Origin: Prionace glauca
Lineage: Eukaryota; Chordata; Chondrichthyes; Carcharhiniformes; Carcharhinidae
NCBI GenBank assembly: GCA_037974335.1
Contig: CM075760.1
Location: forward strand, 38,902,182 to 38,966,181
Direction: 5' to 3'
Length of the DNA: 64,000 nucleotides
Shown here piece by piece: positions 44,131 to 55,203 of this stretch. The notes below the pieces were generated by a model. That model saw nothing but the letters and a program-made list of their open reading frames with translations. It searched no databases and was not told the DNA's origin. The position numbers and the translations under genes are program-made. The first letter of the stretch is position 1. Every line of letters begins with the position of its first letter.

Positions 44131-44210
44131 TAGAGTAATTCAGGGTTTTGTGGAGGCCACATTTGGAATAGTGTGTGCAGTTTGGATCCCCGCATTTTAG
44201 ACAGAATAAA
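44131..44210 (+). repeat. Small LINE fragment
   Basis: Sense GAGGCCACATTTGGAATAGT, equivalent to the VRPHLEYC block of CR1-like ORF2. Confidence 0.6.
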
Positions 44211-44229
44211 AGCAAAATCAGAGGATGAT

Positions 44230-45540
44230 CATCATTTCTTGCCATTCAGCTATCTAAATTTTACTATTTCATAACTTTTCTTGTTTTGCCATTAATTGCT
44301 TTCTCTTTCCCCCGTTGCCTTCTCTGTTCATTGTTACCTCTTTATTTGATGTTATTTCCTATTTTTTTCGCCTCATTCTCTTCAGAATCCCCAGATTCCC
44401 TATATATCGGGTTCCTTGGTAACAGTGAGCAGTTCTCAGTTTGTGTGTGTGTAACCTTGAGTTTCATTAAGTTTTAGTCTTCCATTCTGTGTATCCGTGT
44501 AAATTTCTGGCATTCAAGCTTTGTTTTTAAGGCCGAATTATTTCATGAGGAAAGGTTAGAGAGACAAAGTTATAGTCGCTGGAATTCAGAGTAAGAGTAG
44601 GCTACTTGATTGATATGTATAAAATACAAAGGGGTCTTGACAAGGCGGATGTGAAGAGGATAGTTCGTCTTCTGGGTAAATCTGTAACTAGGTATCACTG
44701 TTTCAAAGTAGGGATTCGCCCATTTAAAATACCACTGCACCACAGCCTCCTCTAATGTATGTCAGTATTTATAAATACTCATCTGTAGCAATGCCCTTCC
44801 TTGCTGTGTCTCTGCATCATTCACTGCTCTCAGGCCGCATTCATCTTTGTCTCTCAGTTGGATTGTCTCTGTATCATTCCGCTCAATCTCACCCCTGCCT
44901 ATGTCAATGACTTTTATAGCTCTCTCAAAGTGTATCGGCGCATTGGGTGATATAGGAACTGTACAGCTTAGGGGGTAAGGATATACTTGCCTGCATAGCA
45001 CAGTTGAGCAAACGTTTAGACATGGAGAGTTAGCGAGCACTGAGCCGATGCTCTACAGAGGTCTCATTCAGCCACCTAGTCTTTGACATTTCGTAGATAT
45101 TAAGCAGAGGGACCAGACATTGACAGGGCTGATCCACTGAAGGATTCCTAAAACAGCTCCATGGCTAAACATCTCAGATATTGCAGCATTGAATATAGGG
45201 AGCTGATGCACAGCCTGGGCCACGCTCACCTGCATAGGAACATTGCTCAGGTTTTTAACAGGAAGTATGCACAGGGAGAGGAAAACATATCTTTCAAGTT
45301 ATCACCAGTTTACACTTGTATATTGCTCAGACCTACCTTACAGTCACATTCTTTGACCTGCTGCATTATTTTGATCGCTGCTTATTTCCCGGTTCTCAGA
45401 TTGAACTGTTTTTCGACATACATTTCTCCCCACCTGTTCTATCTTGTGTTAAGTCCCTCAACCTCATCTTCATCACTCTCTTTGTCAGCCGGAGATATCC
45501 CCTACCGCCCCGGTTTTGTATCACTTTAATCTCAAGGTTA
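44230..45540 (+). repeat. Duplicated module C, copy 2
   Basis: Direct duplicate of 22,430-23,760 (see there); also matches 8,445-8,760 in reverse orientation at its left end. Confidence 0.9.
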
Positions 45541-45878
45541 GTGCAGCAGGTTTGAGGAATAATTATTTCCCTGTTTCCATGGAAAGGGAACAATTAGTTA
45601 TGCAATGGCGTTAATATCTCTGTGAGTACAATTTACAGGGAAATCTGGCCAAGGATAGCGAATTTAATACTTGCCTTCCGGCTAGTGAACATGTCGATTA
45701 CAAGCTAATTATTGTGTAACCTTGCATTTTAGTGATTTAAAGATTTGTCTATTCTCTCATCCAGACATTATCAAATAATATTTCATTATAATTGGACACA
45801 TATCTACTTTTCGCTGGATTTTCTATTCCTTGGCGCTCATTTTTTTTCCTTAGTCCGTTCAGAAATTCAGCCTAACCC
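45528..45878 (+). repeat. Inverted repeat D, left arm
   Basis: Matches the reverse complement of 53,565-53,945 through TCCATGGAAAGGGAACAAT, GAACATGTCGATTAC, AATATTTCATTATAATTGG and TTAGTCCGTTCAGAAAT. Confidence 0.9.
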
Positions 45879-45879
45879 T

Positions 45880-46690
45880 GCCTCTATATTGTGTTCTGTG
45901 TATATTTAAAATGTAGTTGCTTGTTATAATGTTTAATTCAGCACATTTCGAGCCCTAACTCACTCTGATCTATAACACAGACTGTAAATTGCATGAGAGT
46001 CTCAAAATGACTTACTGTGCACTGATTTGAGTTATTAGCTCATTATACCAATCTCACTGTCGAATGCTGACATTCGACAGTGTAATCGCAGACAATCCAA
46101 TTTTCTGTTCCGAGCTTTAATCTGAATTTGAATGTAATTCAATGGGAGTTTGGGGCTAGCATTTCTTGGACATTATCATCTCAGTATCCATCATAATTTC
46201 CCATGCCCTCCGCGCCCCTCCCCCCAACGTCTCCCTCCCCCCCCCCCCCTCCACCTCCACCCTCCACAAACTCCAAACTCCCACCCCCGGCCGCTTCCCA
46301 ACACCATTTATTAATCTCGATTCCACGTCTTCAGTTCCTCATCATTAGTTTTAATAGTGACATTTATCAATGAGTTGGAGCGATGGAGGGTGAGAGGGGG
46401 GGGCTAAATACGCAGGGGTTCAGTGAGCTTTCAGAATTGGTGGAGTCACCAACTCCCACCCACTTTGACACGGTGCTACTCCATTCTGGAACAGGATTGA
46501 TGATAAACTGTCAGCTAAACAGAACATTACACTCACCGTGTAACCAGTTTCTGGAGGTGAATGTATGTGAAAGCAAAGGAAGGGAATATCATTTGCTGCA
46601 GATGATAGAATGACTGTGTGACTATATCTGTAGTGACAGTGACCTGGGATGAAGCAATGGAGACAGTAATGATGATCAATGAGATACAAA
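45880..46690. other. Unassigned stretch with C-rich tract
   Basis: A C-rich tract near 46,225-46,265; no gene seen. Confidence 0.45.
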
Positions 46691-46699
46691 TCTCAGATA

Positions 46700-46980
46700 T
46701 CACAGCAGAACTGTGAAAAGCTCATGTTGTTCAGCAGTTTTCCCACAAGAAGCTCTCGAAGAGGCAGAGGCTGCGAATGATCTTTGAATATGGTGAGCTG
46801 CAGTGAAATGTAGTGGAATAGAATGTATTATTATTCATTTTGACAGGAGGAAGCAGCAAGGGGAATGAAATTATAAATTGCCGGGATTGGGCCAATGGGT
46901 TTATTTTGTTTCTCCAGGTAGTTCAAACTGACACAATGATCGCTCCTGTTTTCCATCGGGAAGGAATTTCAGCCCCTCCT
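46700..46980 (+). repeat. Duplicated module E (tRNA flank), copy 1
   Basis: Collinear with 55,995-56,240: CTGTGAAAAGCTCATGTTGTTCAG-like, TGCAGTGAAATGTAGTGG-like, GGAAGCAGCAAGGGGAATG-like and GTTCAAACTGACACAA-like phrases. It leads into tRNA-Glu here and tRNA-Gln there. Confidence 0.75.
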
Positions 46981-47015
46981 AAATCTTGGGCTGATCGGCA
47001 GCAACAAAACCTGCA

Positions 47016-47087
47016 TTCCCTGACCGGGAATCGAACCCGGGCCGCGGCAGTGAGAGCGCCGAATACTAACCACTAGACCACCAGGGA
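47016..47087 (-). tRNA. tRNA-Glu (CTC)
   Basis: Canonical 72-nt vertebrate Glu tRNA. Anticodon loop CTCTCAC with stem CGGCG/TGCCG (one G-U pair), intact acceptor stem TCCCTGG/TCAGGGA and B box GGTTCGATTCC. A T4 Pol III terminator follows at once on the minus strand (47,006-47,009). Likely functional. Confidence 0.93.
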
Positions 47088-47199
47088 AGATACGAATAGC
47101 AGCCTTAATCTGACCGGTACATTGCAGCGTTGTTCAAATTCTCCAGAACGGCTTGTCGAGGAACAAAAATTGTTTTGATAGAACAGGAATGACTCCTTC

Positions 47200-47700
47200 A
47201 GCCGACAGCAAATTACTGCAGATGCTGGAACTTAAAAAACTTAAAATGCTGGAAAATCTCAACAGGCATGACGGCATCTCTGGAGAGAGAATGTGAGGCA
47301 ATGGAATTGAGTCTAAACTGCCCTCTGAAACGGCCCAACAACATAGTTAGTTCAGTGGGAAATAGGGATGGACAACAAATACTGACATTGAAATCTATAT
47401 TGTGTTAGCAGCATTTTATGAAATAATTAAACATTTTCATTTTGTTTCATTTCATGTCAGACAGGGTGACATATTCGGGGCTCTTATTATTTAAAACCTC
47501 AGCCCTTTAACCATTGAGACAGTTATGGTTCAGTCACAGAAAAGTGATCCACTGTGATCCAAAAGAAGGAATTTTAGTTGCTGCAAATCCCACCTCAAAA
47601 CGGAAAATGCTGGAAGATTAATCAGTTTCAACAGTTTCTGTGGAGGGAAAGAGAGGGAATGATACAGGTTGCTGACCTTTGACCCTAACTGGAAGAAATT
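47200..47700. repeat. Half copies of the palindromic repeat
   Basis: CAAATTACTGCAGATGCTGG, AAATGCTGGAAAATCTCAAC and, at 47.6 kb, GAAAATGCTGGAAGATTAAT with GCTGACCTTTGACCCTAACT match the foldback-like repeat of 30.4 kb. No complete palindrome remains. Confidence 0.55.
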
Positions 47701-48068
47701 GATGCTTTAATGGTTTACAAACAAGTACAGAATCAAGGAAAATAGAGAGAGAGAGGAGGAAAAAACAAATAGTTTTTTTATCGGATGGAAGGCTGAAGTG
47801 ATTGAATTACAATGGAGATGATTGTTGTTTCCACTGACACAATCTCGCAGATCTGGGTTTAAATCTCCTAATAAATGAGAACAAAATCTCTCGCTGAGTT
47901 CAGCGCTAAACTCACCGCTTTCCAGTGATCTGGAGGCAGTTTTCATTCACAACTGTGAAATGAACAAGGTAGAAAGGAGAGAGGGACTGAGTTTGAGTCG
48001 TGACATTTCTGGGGGATGGGAGATCTGGAATTCACCCAGGAATGAGGTAAAGTCTAAAAAAACATTAA

Positions 48069-48141
48069 CGCCCAACGTGGGGCTCGAACCCACGACCCTG
48101 AGATTAAGAGTCTCATGCTCTACCGACTGAGCTAGCCGGGC
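48069..48141 (-). tRNA. tRNA-Lys (CTT)
   Basis: 73 nt; as far as I recall, identical to the standard vertebrate tRNA-Lys(CTT): GCCCGGCTAGCTCAGTCGG start, CTCTTAA anticodon loop, GGTTCGAGCCC T arm. A T7 terminator lies just downstream. Functional. Confidence 0.97.
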
Positions 48142-48239
48142 ACATAGCCTACAGTCCGTTCCTTAACCTGAAATGCATAGAGAAAATATGGCTTTTCCAT
48201 TTGGTGTCTCAGTTTGTTCAGATTTCAGTTTACAATGAA

Positions 48240-48860
48240 TCATAAGAACATAAGAAATAGGAGCAGGAGTAGGCCATCTAGCCCCTTGAGCCTGCCCCGC
48301 CATTCAATAAGGTCACGGCTGATCTGAAGTGGCTCAGTTCCACTTTCCCGCTTTCTCCCCATAACTCTTAATCCCCTTGCCTACCAAAAACCTATCTACC
48401 CGTGTCTTAAATATATTTAGCGAGGCAGCCTCCACCACTTCAACGGGCAGAGAATTCCAGAGATTCACCACCCTTTGAGTGAAGAAGTTCCTCCTCAACT
48501 CCGTTCTAAACTGCACCCCCCCCCCCTTATTTTGAGGCTGTGCCCTCTAGTCCTGCTGAGGCAGAATCCCCAAAGTTTCTATCCATCCCTCTCAATCATC
48601 AATTAGATCATTCACATCTTTCAATTCTGAGCTTCACCTTTCCCAAGCATTCCAAACTCCTCTCATATCATTCACCTTCTTTTTTTTGGTTCGTAACAAT
48701 TTAGCCAGGGGAGGGGGCGGGGGGAAAAACCTTCTCAAGGTTTTCATGTCACAATGTTTCCCAGTTTCAGATGTTTCAATAAGTTCATCTCTGATTATTC
48801 TGAACTCCAGAGCGAACAGACTCATCCCACTGAATCTCTCCTCTCAGGAGAAACGCAGAA
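48240..48860 (-). repeat. CR1-like LINE 3' end
   Basis: Tail CATAAGAACATAAGAAATAGG, minus-strand ELRRNFFTQRVVNLWNSLPV and ASLNIFKTRVDRFLV. A second, older antisense piece (IIRDELIETSE) follows at 48,660-48,860. Confidence 0.88.
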
Positions 48861-49179
48861 ATCAGTCGCCCCACAGCGTCTGTGAAGGGAACAACATCTA
48901 AATCTTCCGGCTGGATGAACTGGCATCGGAGCTGGAGAAGTCAGAGATGTAACACTAACGATAAACTCTGAAGAACATACATGTCAGATACACAACATAG
49001 ATGTCAGATACACACACAGCACACATGTCAAATCATGTCATTTCCAAGTTGCGTCTTTTAACTTTCTGCTCTCCACCTCAGACATTTCTACATTCATCAA
49101 AAATCCCCCACCTCAAACCCCATCCTGCTCCTCAATCCACCGATAATGTTACTCGTACCGCAAGGAGTCAGCAGCATTT

Positions 49180-49252
49180 GGCTCCATAGCTCAGTGGTTA
49201 GAGCACTGGTCTTGTAAACCAGGGGTCGCGAGTTCAATTCTCGCTGGAGCCT
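49180..49252 (+). tRNA. tRNA-Thr (TGT)
   Basis: GGCTCCATAGCTCAGTGG start, anticodon loop CTTGTAA, T arm GAGTTCAATTCTC, acceptor GGCTCCA/TGGAGCC fully paired. No T4 run within about 50 bp downstream, so termination is not obvious. Confidence 0.95.
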
Positions 49253-49329
49253 CCAGGCCAAGTTTAGCTCATATAAACTCTAGGAAAAAGGTAAGTCGTA
49301 CTCAGAAACGAAACAGAGTGTTCTTATGA

Positions 49330-50130
49330 GTGGAGGGGTAGATCAGGTGCCATTTTGGAAAGCAAAACGATATTCTTCTTTGGGAGAAGAAATCGAAAGA
49401 GCAGAACGTATTTGACGAGCTGATAAATATAAATGTTGATATTAAGAATAGAGTAGATGCGTTTGTACAAGGAATGTATAAAGTTAGCATGTTGGTTCAG
49501 CAGATAATTGGAAGGGAAATTACATTTTGTTCTTATTGCCGGCAGACTGGAGTTTAAAAATAACGAGGTGTTTCTGCTGTTACACAGGGTTTTGTTGAAA
49601 CCAGGTTGAATATTCTGCGCAGATGTGACAGTCACATTTAAAAATGTTTACGCTTTGCATTAGAAACGGTAAAAAGAAGGTTCGCCAGATTGTTCCCTGG
49701 GGTCAGTGAATTGTCCTGTGATGAAAGTCTCTGGAGTTTAGAAGAATAAGCGGTGATCTATTTAAACTTGATTAAATAAGTGCTGATTCGGTTTGATAGG
49801 ATGGAGGCTGAGAGATTTTCTTTTTCTCTGCTGGTCGGGAATCTAACCCCCTGCGGCACAGATCACCGGATGCTCATTTAGGGCTAAGATAAGGAGAAAT
49901 TACTTCACTCAAAGGGCAAGAATCTTTGATATTTTCTGTGCCTGACAGTGACGTATGCCCCATCATCGAGCACGTTTAAGGTTGGGATAAGCAGGTTTCT
50001 GATCTCTTAGAGAATTCAGGGATCTGGGGAGTTGGTGGAAAAACTAAGTTGTCTCCCAAGATCAGCCATGATGGTATTGAATGGTGGAAATCTCGATGGA
50101 CCGAGTGGTCTGCTCCTCCTCCTATGATTC
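49330..50130 (+). repeat. Old LINE 3' region
   Basis: Sense but degenerate: GTTCGCCAGATTGTTCCCTG (ORF2 RRFARLFPG-like), TTACTTCACTCAAAGGGC, GATCAGCCATGATGG and CTCGATGGACCGAGTGG tail. Confidence 0.65.
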
Positions 50131-50583
50131 CTGCTGGAATAAAAACAGGAAGGACTGGAATTTCTCAGCAGGGCTTGAAACAAATGTGGAGTTAATTTTC
50201 CGAGTTCAATATGATTCTTTTCAAACGAGTAACTGAGTGTGAATTATAACAAGTAGCACAACATCGAGACTGCAAACACTTCCAGTATCACTAGTTTCTG
50301 TCTTTTTGAGCACACACTACTATCAGATATTTCAGATGGTGATTAACCATATTAGTCTGCACCTAGAAACCCATTAAATTCTGTTGGGGACTGAACGAAA
50401 TGCGAATAAATGCTCGGTGTCAAAATCGAACTTTCCCCTCAGTGCACTTTATTTCATAGAAAACATTTGAGGGTGAAATCAGAACAATGATAACATGTCT
50501 TTAACACCGAGGTTCAGATAATGTTAAGCAACAAACTGAAATCAAACAATTTTCCCTTCCCCGACATGAGAAAGCTTAATCAA

Positions 50584-50656
50584 AAGTCCTGCCCGGATTC
50601 GATCGGGGGACTTTGCGCGTGTGAGGCGAGTGTGATAACCACTACACTACAGAAAC
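50584..50656 (-). pseudogene. tRNA-Val (CAC) pseudogene
   Basis: The 5' half is good (GTTTCTGTAGTGTAGTGG, anticodon loop CTCACA-type with CAC). The acceptor 3' strand (CAGGACT) mispairs and the T loop/B box reads GATCGAATCC instead of GGTTCGAAACC. It is the degenerate partner of the intact Val gene at 52.4 kb. Confidence 0.85.
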
Positions 50657-51063
50657 AGCTGGAAACAGGGTAGAGCAAACCTGCCTGTCTTCAATGTTCA
50701 ACTGCTCTGTGTTGCTGCAGGTTTCGATGGTCAGACTGAGAGCCCATGTCACTGAATTCAGGAAGATAACCGTTACTTTCAATCTGATTGTACAACTTAT
50801 CCCCAACATCAACATTTAAAAGCGTTCGTCCGGCAAATATTTAAGGGATCAATGATTTCTGCCCATTCATTAACACATCATTTTCATCTTTCTTCCAATA
50901 ATCATCCGCATTTTGTATCCCGTCGCTCCCCTTATTTCTTTGTTCTTCAAATCTGACATTTCCAATTCAGGTACTGAAGAGGAAATCTCCCTGATACTGA
51001 TTCCGACAGAACTGGTGCAGACCGGGAAGTAACACAGGATTGTTGTACAGCAATAAATCTACA

Positions 51064-51135
51064 TTCCCTGACCGGGAATCGAACCCGGGCCGCGGCGGTG
51101 AAAGCACCGAATCCTAACCACTAGACCACCAGGGA
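51064..51135 (-). tRNA. tRNA-Glu (TTC)
   Basis: 72 nt, anticodon loop CTTTCAC, stem CGGTG/CGCCG with one G-U pair, intact acceptor stem and B box. No T4 run is seen directly downstream. Confidence 0.92.
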
Positions 51136-51280
51136 AGCTGGTAAACGCTTTATAAAATATTAATTTATCCATGAACCACCTGCCTTTTGTTTTGTTTCTG
51201 TCTTTTTATTCACCAAATACAAATTTCTCCGTCACATTGCCATGCTTATATCACACACAAGTGATATAAACTTGTGGCCA

Positions 51281-51314
51281 CAGTGCAGAATCCAAACCAC
51301 TGATCCAACAGGGA
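51281..51314 (-). pseudogene. 5' half of a tRNA-Glu
   Basis: Minus-strand TCCCTGTTGGATCAGTGG and TTTGGATTCTG correspond to the first half of tRNA-Glu; the 3' half is missing. Confidence 0.65.
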
Positions 51315-51925
51315 AGCTGACAGTGACTTTCCCAATCAGCGGATCATCCTCATTTTAGCGTTTCTCTTCCCTCTCTTCCGTCACACAATAGGCAGGTTTC
51401 TCATTATAAAAACATACTCTGCTTATTTCCACACTTGACACCTGTCATCGAGCCCATGGTGGTGAAAACGATGGCGTTGCACCATTGGAACACCCGGGTT
51501 CCGCCATCACCAGCTCAGTGTTACCTTGTTACTCCGGGACCCGGCAGTCAGAGTGTTCTCCCACCCCAGTAAGTCCCCAGAGTTCAGAAGCTGTGACATC
51601 TTCTTCAGAGCCTTCAGTCTATACTCGATGGAGACGAATATCACGCGAAGGCCATCTCCACCCCCCATTACTTCCCTTCAAAAATCAGAGCAACAGGAAA
51701 TTGAGAAACGACGAGCTTAAGAGCAGTTTAAATGATGGTGAACCTTCAGTGCAGCTCATTGTGTTTCTAAAGTGAGATGATTTCTGTTTGTTACACAGTT
51801 CAGGCTGACCTGATTCAGAGAAGGATCAGGCTCAATCCTCCCGATGGCCTTTCCCAACTCCATTTCTTTAAACGAATTTCAGTAACATTTCCATTAAATA
51901 ATATGATTGTGACATATGTCAATGT

Positions 51926-51994
51926 GGTTGTATGGCCGAGCGGTCTAAGGCTCCAATCTCCGTGGAGGTGTGGGTTCGAATCCCAACGCGAGTG
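51926..51994 (+). pseudogene. tRNA-Leu pseudogene without anticodon arm
   Basis: TGGCCGAGCGGTCTAAGGC is followed directly by TCCAATCTCCGTGGAGG and GTGGGTTCGAATCCC. Compared with tRNA-Leu(AAG), the anticodon arm between two AAGGC copies is absent, and the acceptor stem no longer pairs. Confidence 0.85.
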
Positions 51995-52416
51995 AAATGG
52001 ATTGAAATTTTGATCCTTACTGCTGTTGTAAGATTGAATGCAGGAGTGTGCGCAGTGTCGTTTTCGTCATGTGATTCTTCTGTGAAATGTGTGCCTTTTC
52101 CTCCAGTTCACTTACAGTATTACTTGTATTTGACTGTTTGAGCAGACACTACTATCAGAAATTTCTGATGGTGAATAACAATGTTTGTCTGCGCCTCTAT
52201 AAACCCATTAAATTCTGTTGGAGACTGAACGAGATGCGAATAAATGCTCGGTGTCAAAATCGAACTTCCCCGTCAGTGCACCTTATTTCACAGAAAGTAT
52301 TTGAGGATGAAATCAGAGAAATGATAACATGTCTTTAACATCGAGGTTCGGATAATGTGCCGCAACAAACTGAAACCAAACAATATCCCTTCTCCGACAT
52401 AAGCAAGCTTAACGAT

Positions 52417-52489
52417 TGTTTCTGCCCGGTTTCGAACCGGGGACCTTTCGCGTGTGAGGCGAATGTGATAACCACTACACTACAGAAAC
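52417..52489 (-). tRNA. tRNA-Val (CAC)
   Basis: 73 nt: GTTTCTGTAGTGTAGTGG start, CAC anticodon in CCTCACA loop, B box GGTTCGAAACC, acceptor GTTTCTG/CAGAAAC fully paired. Likely functional. Confidence 0.95.
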
Positions 52490-52909
52490 AACTGGGAAAC
52501 TAATGCAGCAAATCTGCCTGTCTGCAATGTTCAACTGGGCTGTGTTGCTGCAGGTTCCGATGGTTAGACTGAGAGCCCATGTCACTGAATTCAGGAAGAT
52601 AACCGTTACTTTCAATCTGATTGTACATCTTATCCCCAACATCAAAATTTAAAAGCGTTCGTCTCACAAATATCTAAGGGAGCAATGATTTCTACCCAAT
52701 CATTAATGCGTCATTTTCACCTTTCTTCGAATAATCTCAGCATTTGTATCACCAGCGCTTTGTAACCTGTCGCTCCCTTTTTTCTTTGTTCTTTAAATGT
52801 GACATTTCCAATTCAGATACTGAAAAGGAAATCTCCCTGATACTGATTCCGCCAGAGCAGTTGCAGACCGGGAAGTCACACACGATTGTTGTACAACAAT
52901 AAATCTACA

Positions 52910-52981
52910 TTCCCTGACCGGGAATCGAACCCGGGCCGCGGCGGTGAGAGCGCCGAATCCTAACCACGAGACCACCAGGGA
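52910..52981 (-). tRNA. tRNA-Glu (CTC) with A14 changed
   Basis: All stems of tRNA-Glu(CTC) intact, but the D loop starts GGTCTCGTGG where GGTCTAGTGG is usual, so the near-invariant A14 is C. This residue also lies in the A box. Function may be reduced. Confidence 0.85.
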
Positions 52982-53105
52982 AGGTGATGAACACTTTATA
53001 AAATATTAATTTATCCATGAGCCACCTGCCTTTTGTTTTATTTCTACACAGGGAACACAATCTCAGGATAAGGAGCTGACGATTCAGGACTGAGATCAGG
53101 AGAAA

Positions 53106-53250
53106 TTGCTTCACTCAAAGGCTGGTGAATCTTGGGAATTCTCTACTCCAGAGGGTTCTGATGTTCCATCATTGAACACATTTCAGTTTGGGTTAGACAG
53201 ATTTATGATCATTCCAGGAATGAATGGAAGCAGGAATATGGAATTGGAAC
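53106..53250 (+). repeat. LINE 3' piece
   Basis: Sense TTGCTTCACTCAAAGGCTGG and GGAATTCTCTACTCCAGAGG match the FFTQRVV...WNSLP stretch of CR1-like ORF2. Confidence 0.65.
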
Positions 53251-53294
53251 AAATACTCAGCCACAAGTTCATTTTTCATTTTTTTTTATGTTTA

Positions 53295-53400
53295 AAGGTA
53301 TAATTACACATATATATTATATATATATGATATATATATATATGTAATGGTGTACAGATATATATATGTGTATATGTATATATAATGTTATATGTAATAT
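53295..53400. repeat. (AT)n-rich microsatellite
   Basis: Long TATATA runs with TATATG interruptions. Confidence 0.95.
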
Positions 53401-53555
53401 ACTTGAAGTCAATCGTCATTAAATAATGTTGGTAATACCAGATAACAGTACAACCGGGAACAGTTCACACCTATTTTTTATTGGCACCCACGGACCCATT
53501 GCCAACAGGCAACTGTTTAACCGTGAATGCTGATGGTGAGGAAATAGTAAAATCC

Positions 53556-53574
53556 CGTCCCTGGGTGGTTTCGA
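53556..53574 (-). pseudogene. 3' end of a tRNA-Asn at a rearrangement joint
   Basis: The minus strand reads TCGAAACCACCCAGGGACG, the last 19 nt of tRNA-Asn. Downstream flank (GTGAATGCTGATGGTGAGG) equals that of the intact tRNA-Asn at 54.6 kb. Inside the T loop the sequence switches to the inverted repeat D. Confidence 0.75.
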
Positions 53575-53945
53575 TTTCTGAACGGACTAAGGAAAAAAAT
53601 GAGCTCCAAGGAATGGAAAATCCAGCGAAAAAGAGACATGTGTCCAATTATAATGAAATATTATTTGATAATGTCTGGATGAGAAAATAGACAAATCTTT
53701 AAATCACTAAAATGTAAGGTTATACAATAATTAGCTGGTAATCGACATGTTCAGTAACCGGAAGGTAAATATGAATGCAAGTATTAAATTCGCTATCCTT
53801 TGGCCAGATTTCCCTGTGAATGTTACTGACAGAGATATTAATGCCATTGCTTTACTGATTGTTCCCTTTCCATGGAAACAGGGAAATAAATTTTCCTCAA
53901 ATATCTTCTCAAACCTGCTGCACTAACCTTGTGATTAAAATGATA
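53575..53945 (-). repeat. Inverted repeat D, right arm
   Basis: Reverse-complement copy of 45,528-45,878; starts exactly where the tRNA-Asn relic stops. Confidence 0.9.
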
Positions 53946-54314
53946 CATCACCGCCATCTGCTGGCGGCCTACAGAGACTGCAGGCGCTGGGGCTTGTGAG
54001 TCTGCGAACCGGTTACTGAAATATAAATATTGAACGATATTGTCCGAGATTGGAGTTTGTAAAAGGATCTCGGCTGGCGTATTCGCCCTTTTTATAACCA
54101 GGCACCGCAGATAAACCCTGTTCTTCATTTCCCATTGAGAGATAATGTCTGGAGATTGAAGTTGGGATTATTTGAAACTTCAAATTGTACATTCGATGCA
54201 GTTATCAGAGTTAATCAAATTCAGAATCTTAGTGGGTAAACATTTCTGCCCTCTGCAATTCGCTTGTCAGACATTTTCACGGTTTAGTCTTAAAAAAGGT
54301 ACAAAGAATCAGAC

Positions 54315-54318
<4 letters not shown>

Positions 54319-54354
<36 letters not shown>
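54319..54354. repeat. (AC)n microsatellite
   Basis: Uninterrupted AC repeat, about 36 bp. Confidence 0.97.
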
Positions 54355-54356
<2 letters not shown>

Positions 54357-54617
54357 GTATTGGAGCCGACAGAGAAACAAGGGGGCATACACACATTCAG
54401 GGACACATACAGATGCAGGGGCACACTAGATTCAGATACACCAAGATTCAGGCGCAGACATGTAGAGATCCTGGTGACTCGAAAGATACAAGGGCACACA
54501 CAATGTCTCAGCTTGTACACGACCAAACTCTCTCTCGTGGTTCCAAACTTTTCAATGAGTTGATGCAGGCAACTGTTTTACCCGTGAATGCTGATAGTGA
54601 GAAAAATAACAAAAATC

Positions 54618-54634
54618 CGTCCCTGGGTGGTCTC

Positions 54635-54670
<36 letters not shown>

Positions 54671-54691
54671 GACCCATTGCGCCACAGAGAC
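54618..54691 (-). tRNA. tRNA-Asn (GTT)
   Basis: 74 nt: GTCTCTGTGGCGCAATGG start, CTGTTAA loop with GTT anticodon, B box GGTTCGAGACC, acceptor fully paired, T5 terminator downstream. Functional. Confidence 0.96.
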
Positions 54692-54799
54692 TGAGACAAC
54701 AGCAGTTAAATATATTCTAAACGAGTGTGTCAATGACCACAATTCTATTTCTGAAAACCTGTTCCAGAACTGCAGCATGACCGCACTGTTTACAATTCT

Positions 54800-55105
54800 A
54801 TACAAGTCTCTTTAGTTCCGTTGATCCCGCAGCACTGCTGTAGTATGTTGGTTATTCCCTTTCTCCTATGAACGGGCAGGTAAAATGAATCCATGTTTCT
54901 TATCACAGGCAGGAATTCAACGGGAGGGAAGGGAACGAACCACCAGTAGCCCAACGATCCAATACTTTCCACTCAATCATCAATAATAACGTTCACAACT
55001 GCACCTCCTTCCGAATATTGTGATCCATTTCCCTCGCGATTTGTTCCAATACTTAATATTTCCCTTGTTTTCTCCTAATTTTGGCAGGAGATTCGCGTCA
55101 ATATA
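54800..55105 (+). repeat. Duplicated module B, copy with tRNA-Gly
   Basis: Duplicate of 21,260-21,580. Confidence 0.85.
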
Positions 55106-55132
55106 CAGGGTGAACGGAGAAAGAAGAAGCTT

Positions 55133-55203
55133 TGCATTGGCCGGGAATCGAACCCGGGGCTCCCGCGTGGCAGGCGAGAATTCTACCACTGAACCACCAA
55201 TGC
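55133..55203 (-). tRNA. tRNA-Gly (GCC)
   Basis: 71 nt: GCATTGGTGGTTCAGTGG start, CTGCCAC loop, B box GGTTCGATTCC, acceptor GCATTGG/CCAATGC. One variable-region base differs from the common vertebrate form (GAGCCCC). Functional by structure. Confidence 0.96.

Larger units (their letters stand above)
50270..51190. repeat. Val-Glu tRNA module, copy 1
   Basis: Direct duplicate of 52,125-53,035. Shared order: ACACTACTATCAGA, CCCATTAAATTCTGTTGG, GCGAATAAATGCTCGGTGTC, tRNA-Val, TTCAGGAAGATAACCGTTAC, tRNA-Glu, CCACCTGCCTTTTGTTTT. Confidence 0.92.
52125..53035. repeat. Val-Glu tRNA module, copy 2
   Basis: See 50,270-51,190. This copy holds the intact Val gene and a Glu(CTC) gene. Confidence 0.92.
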
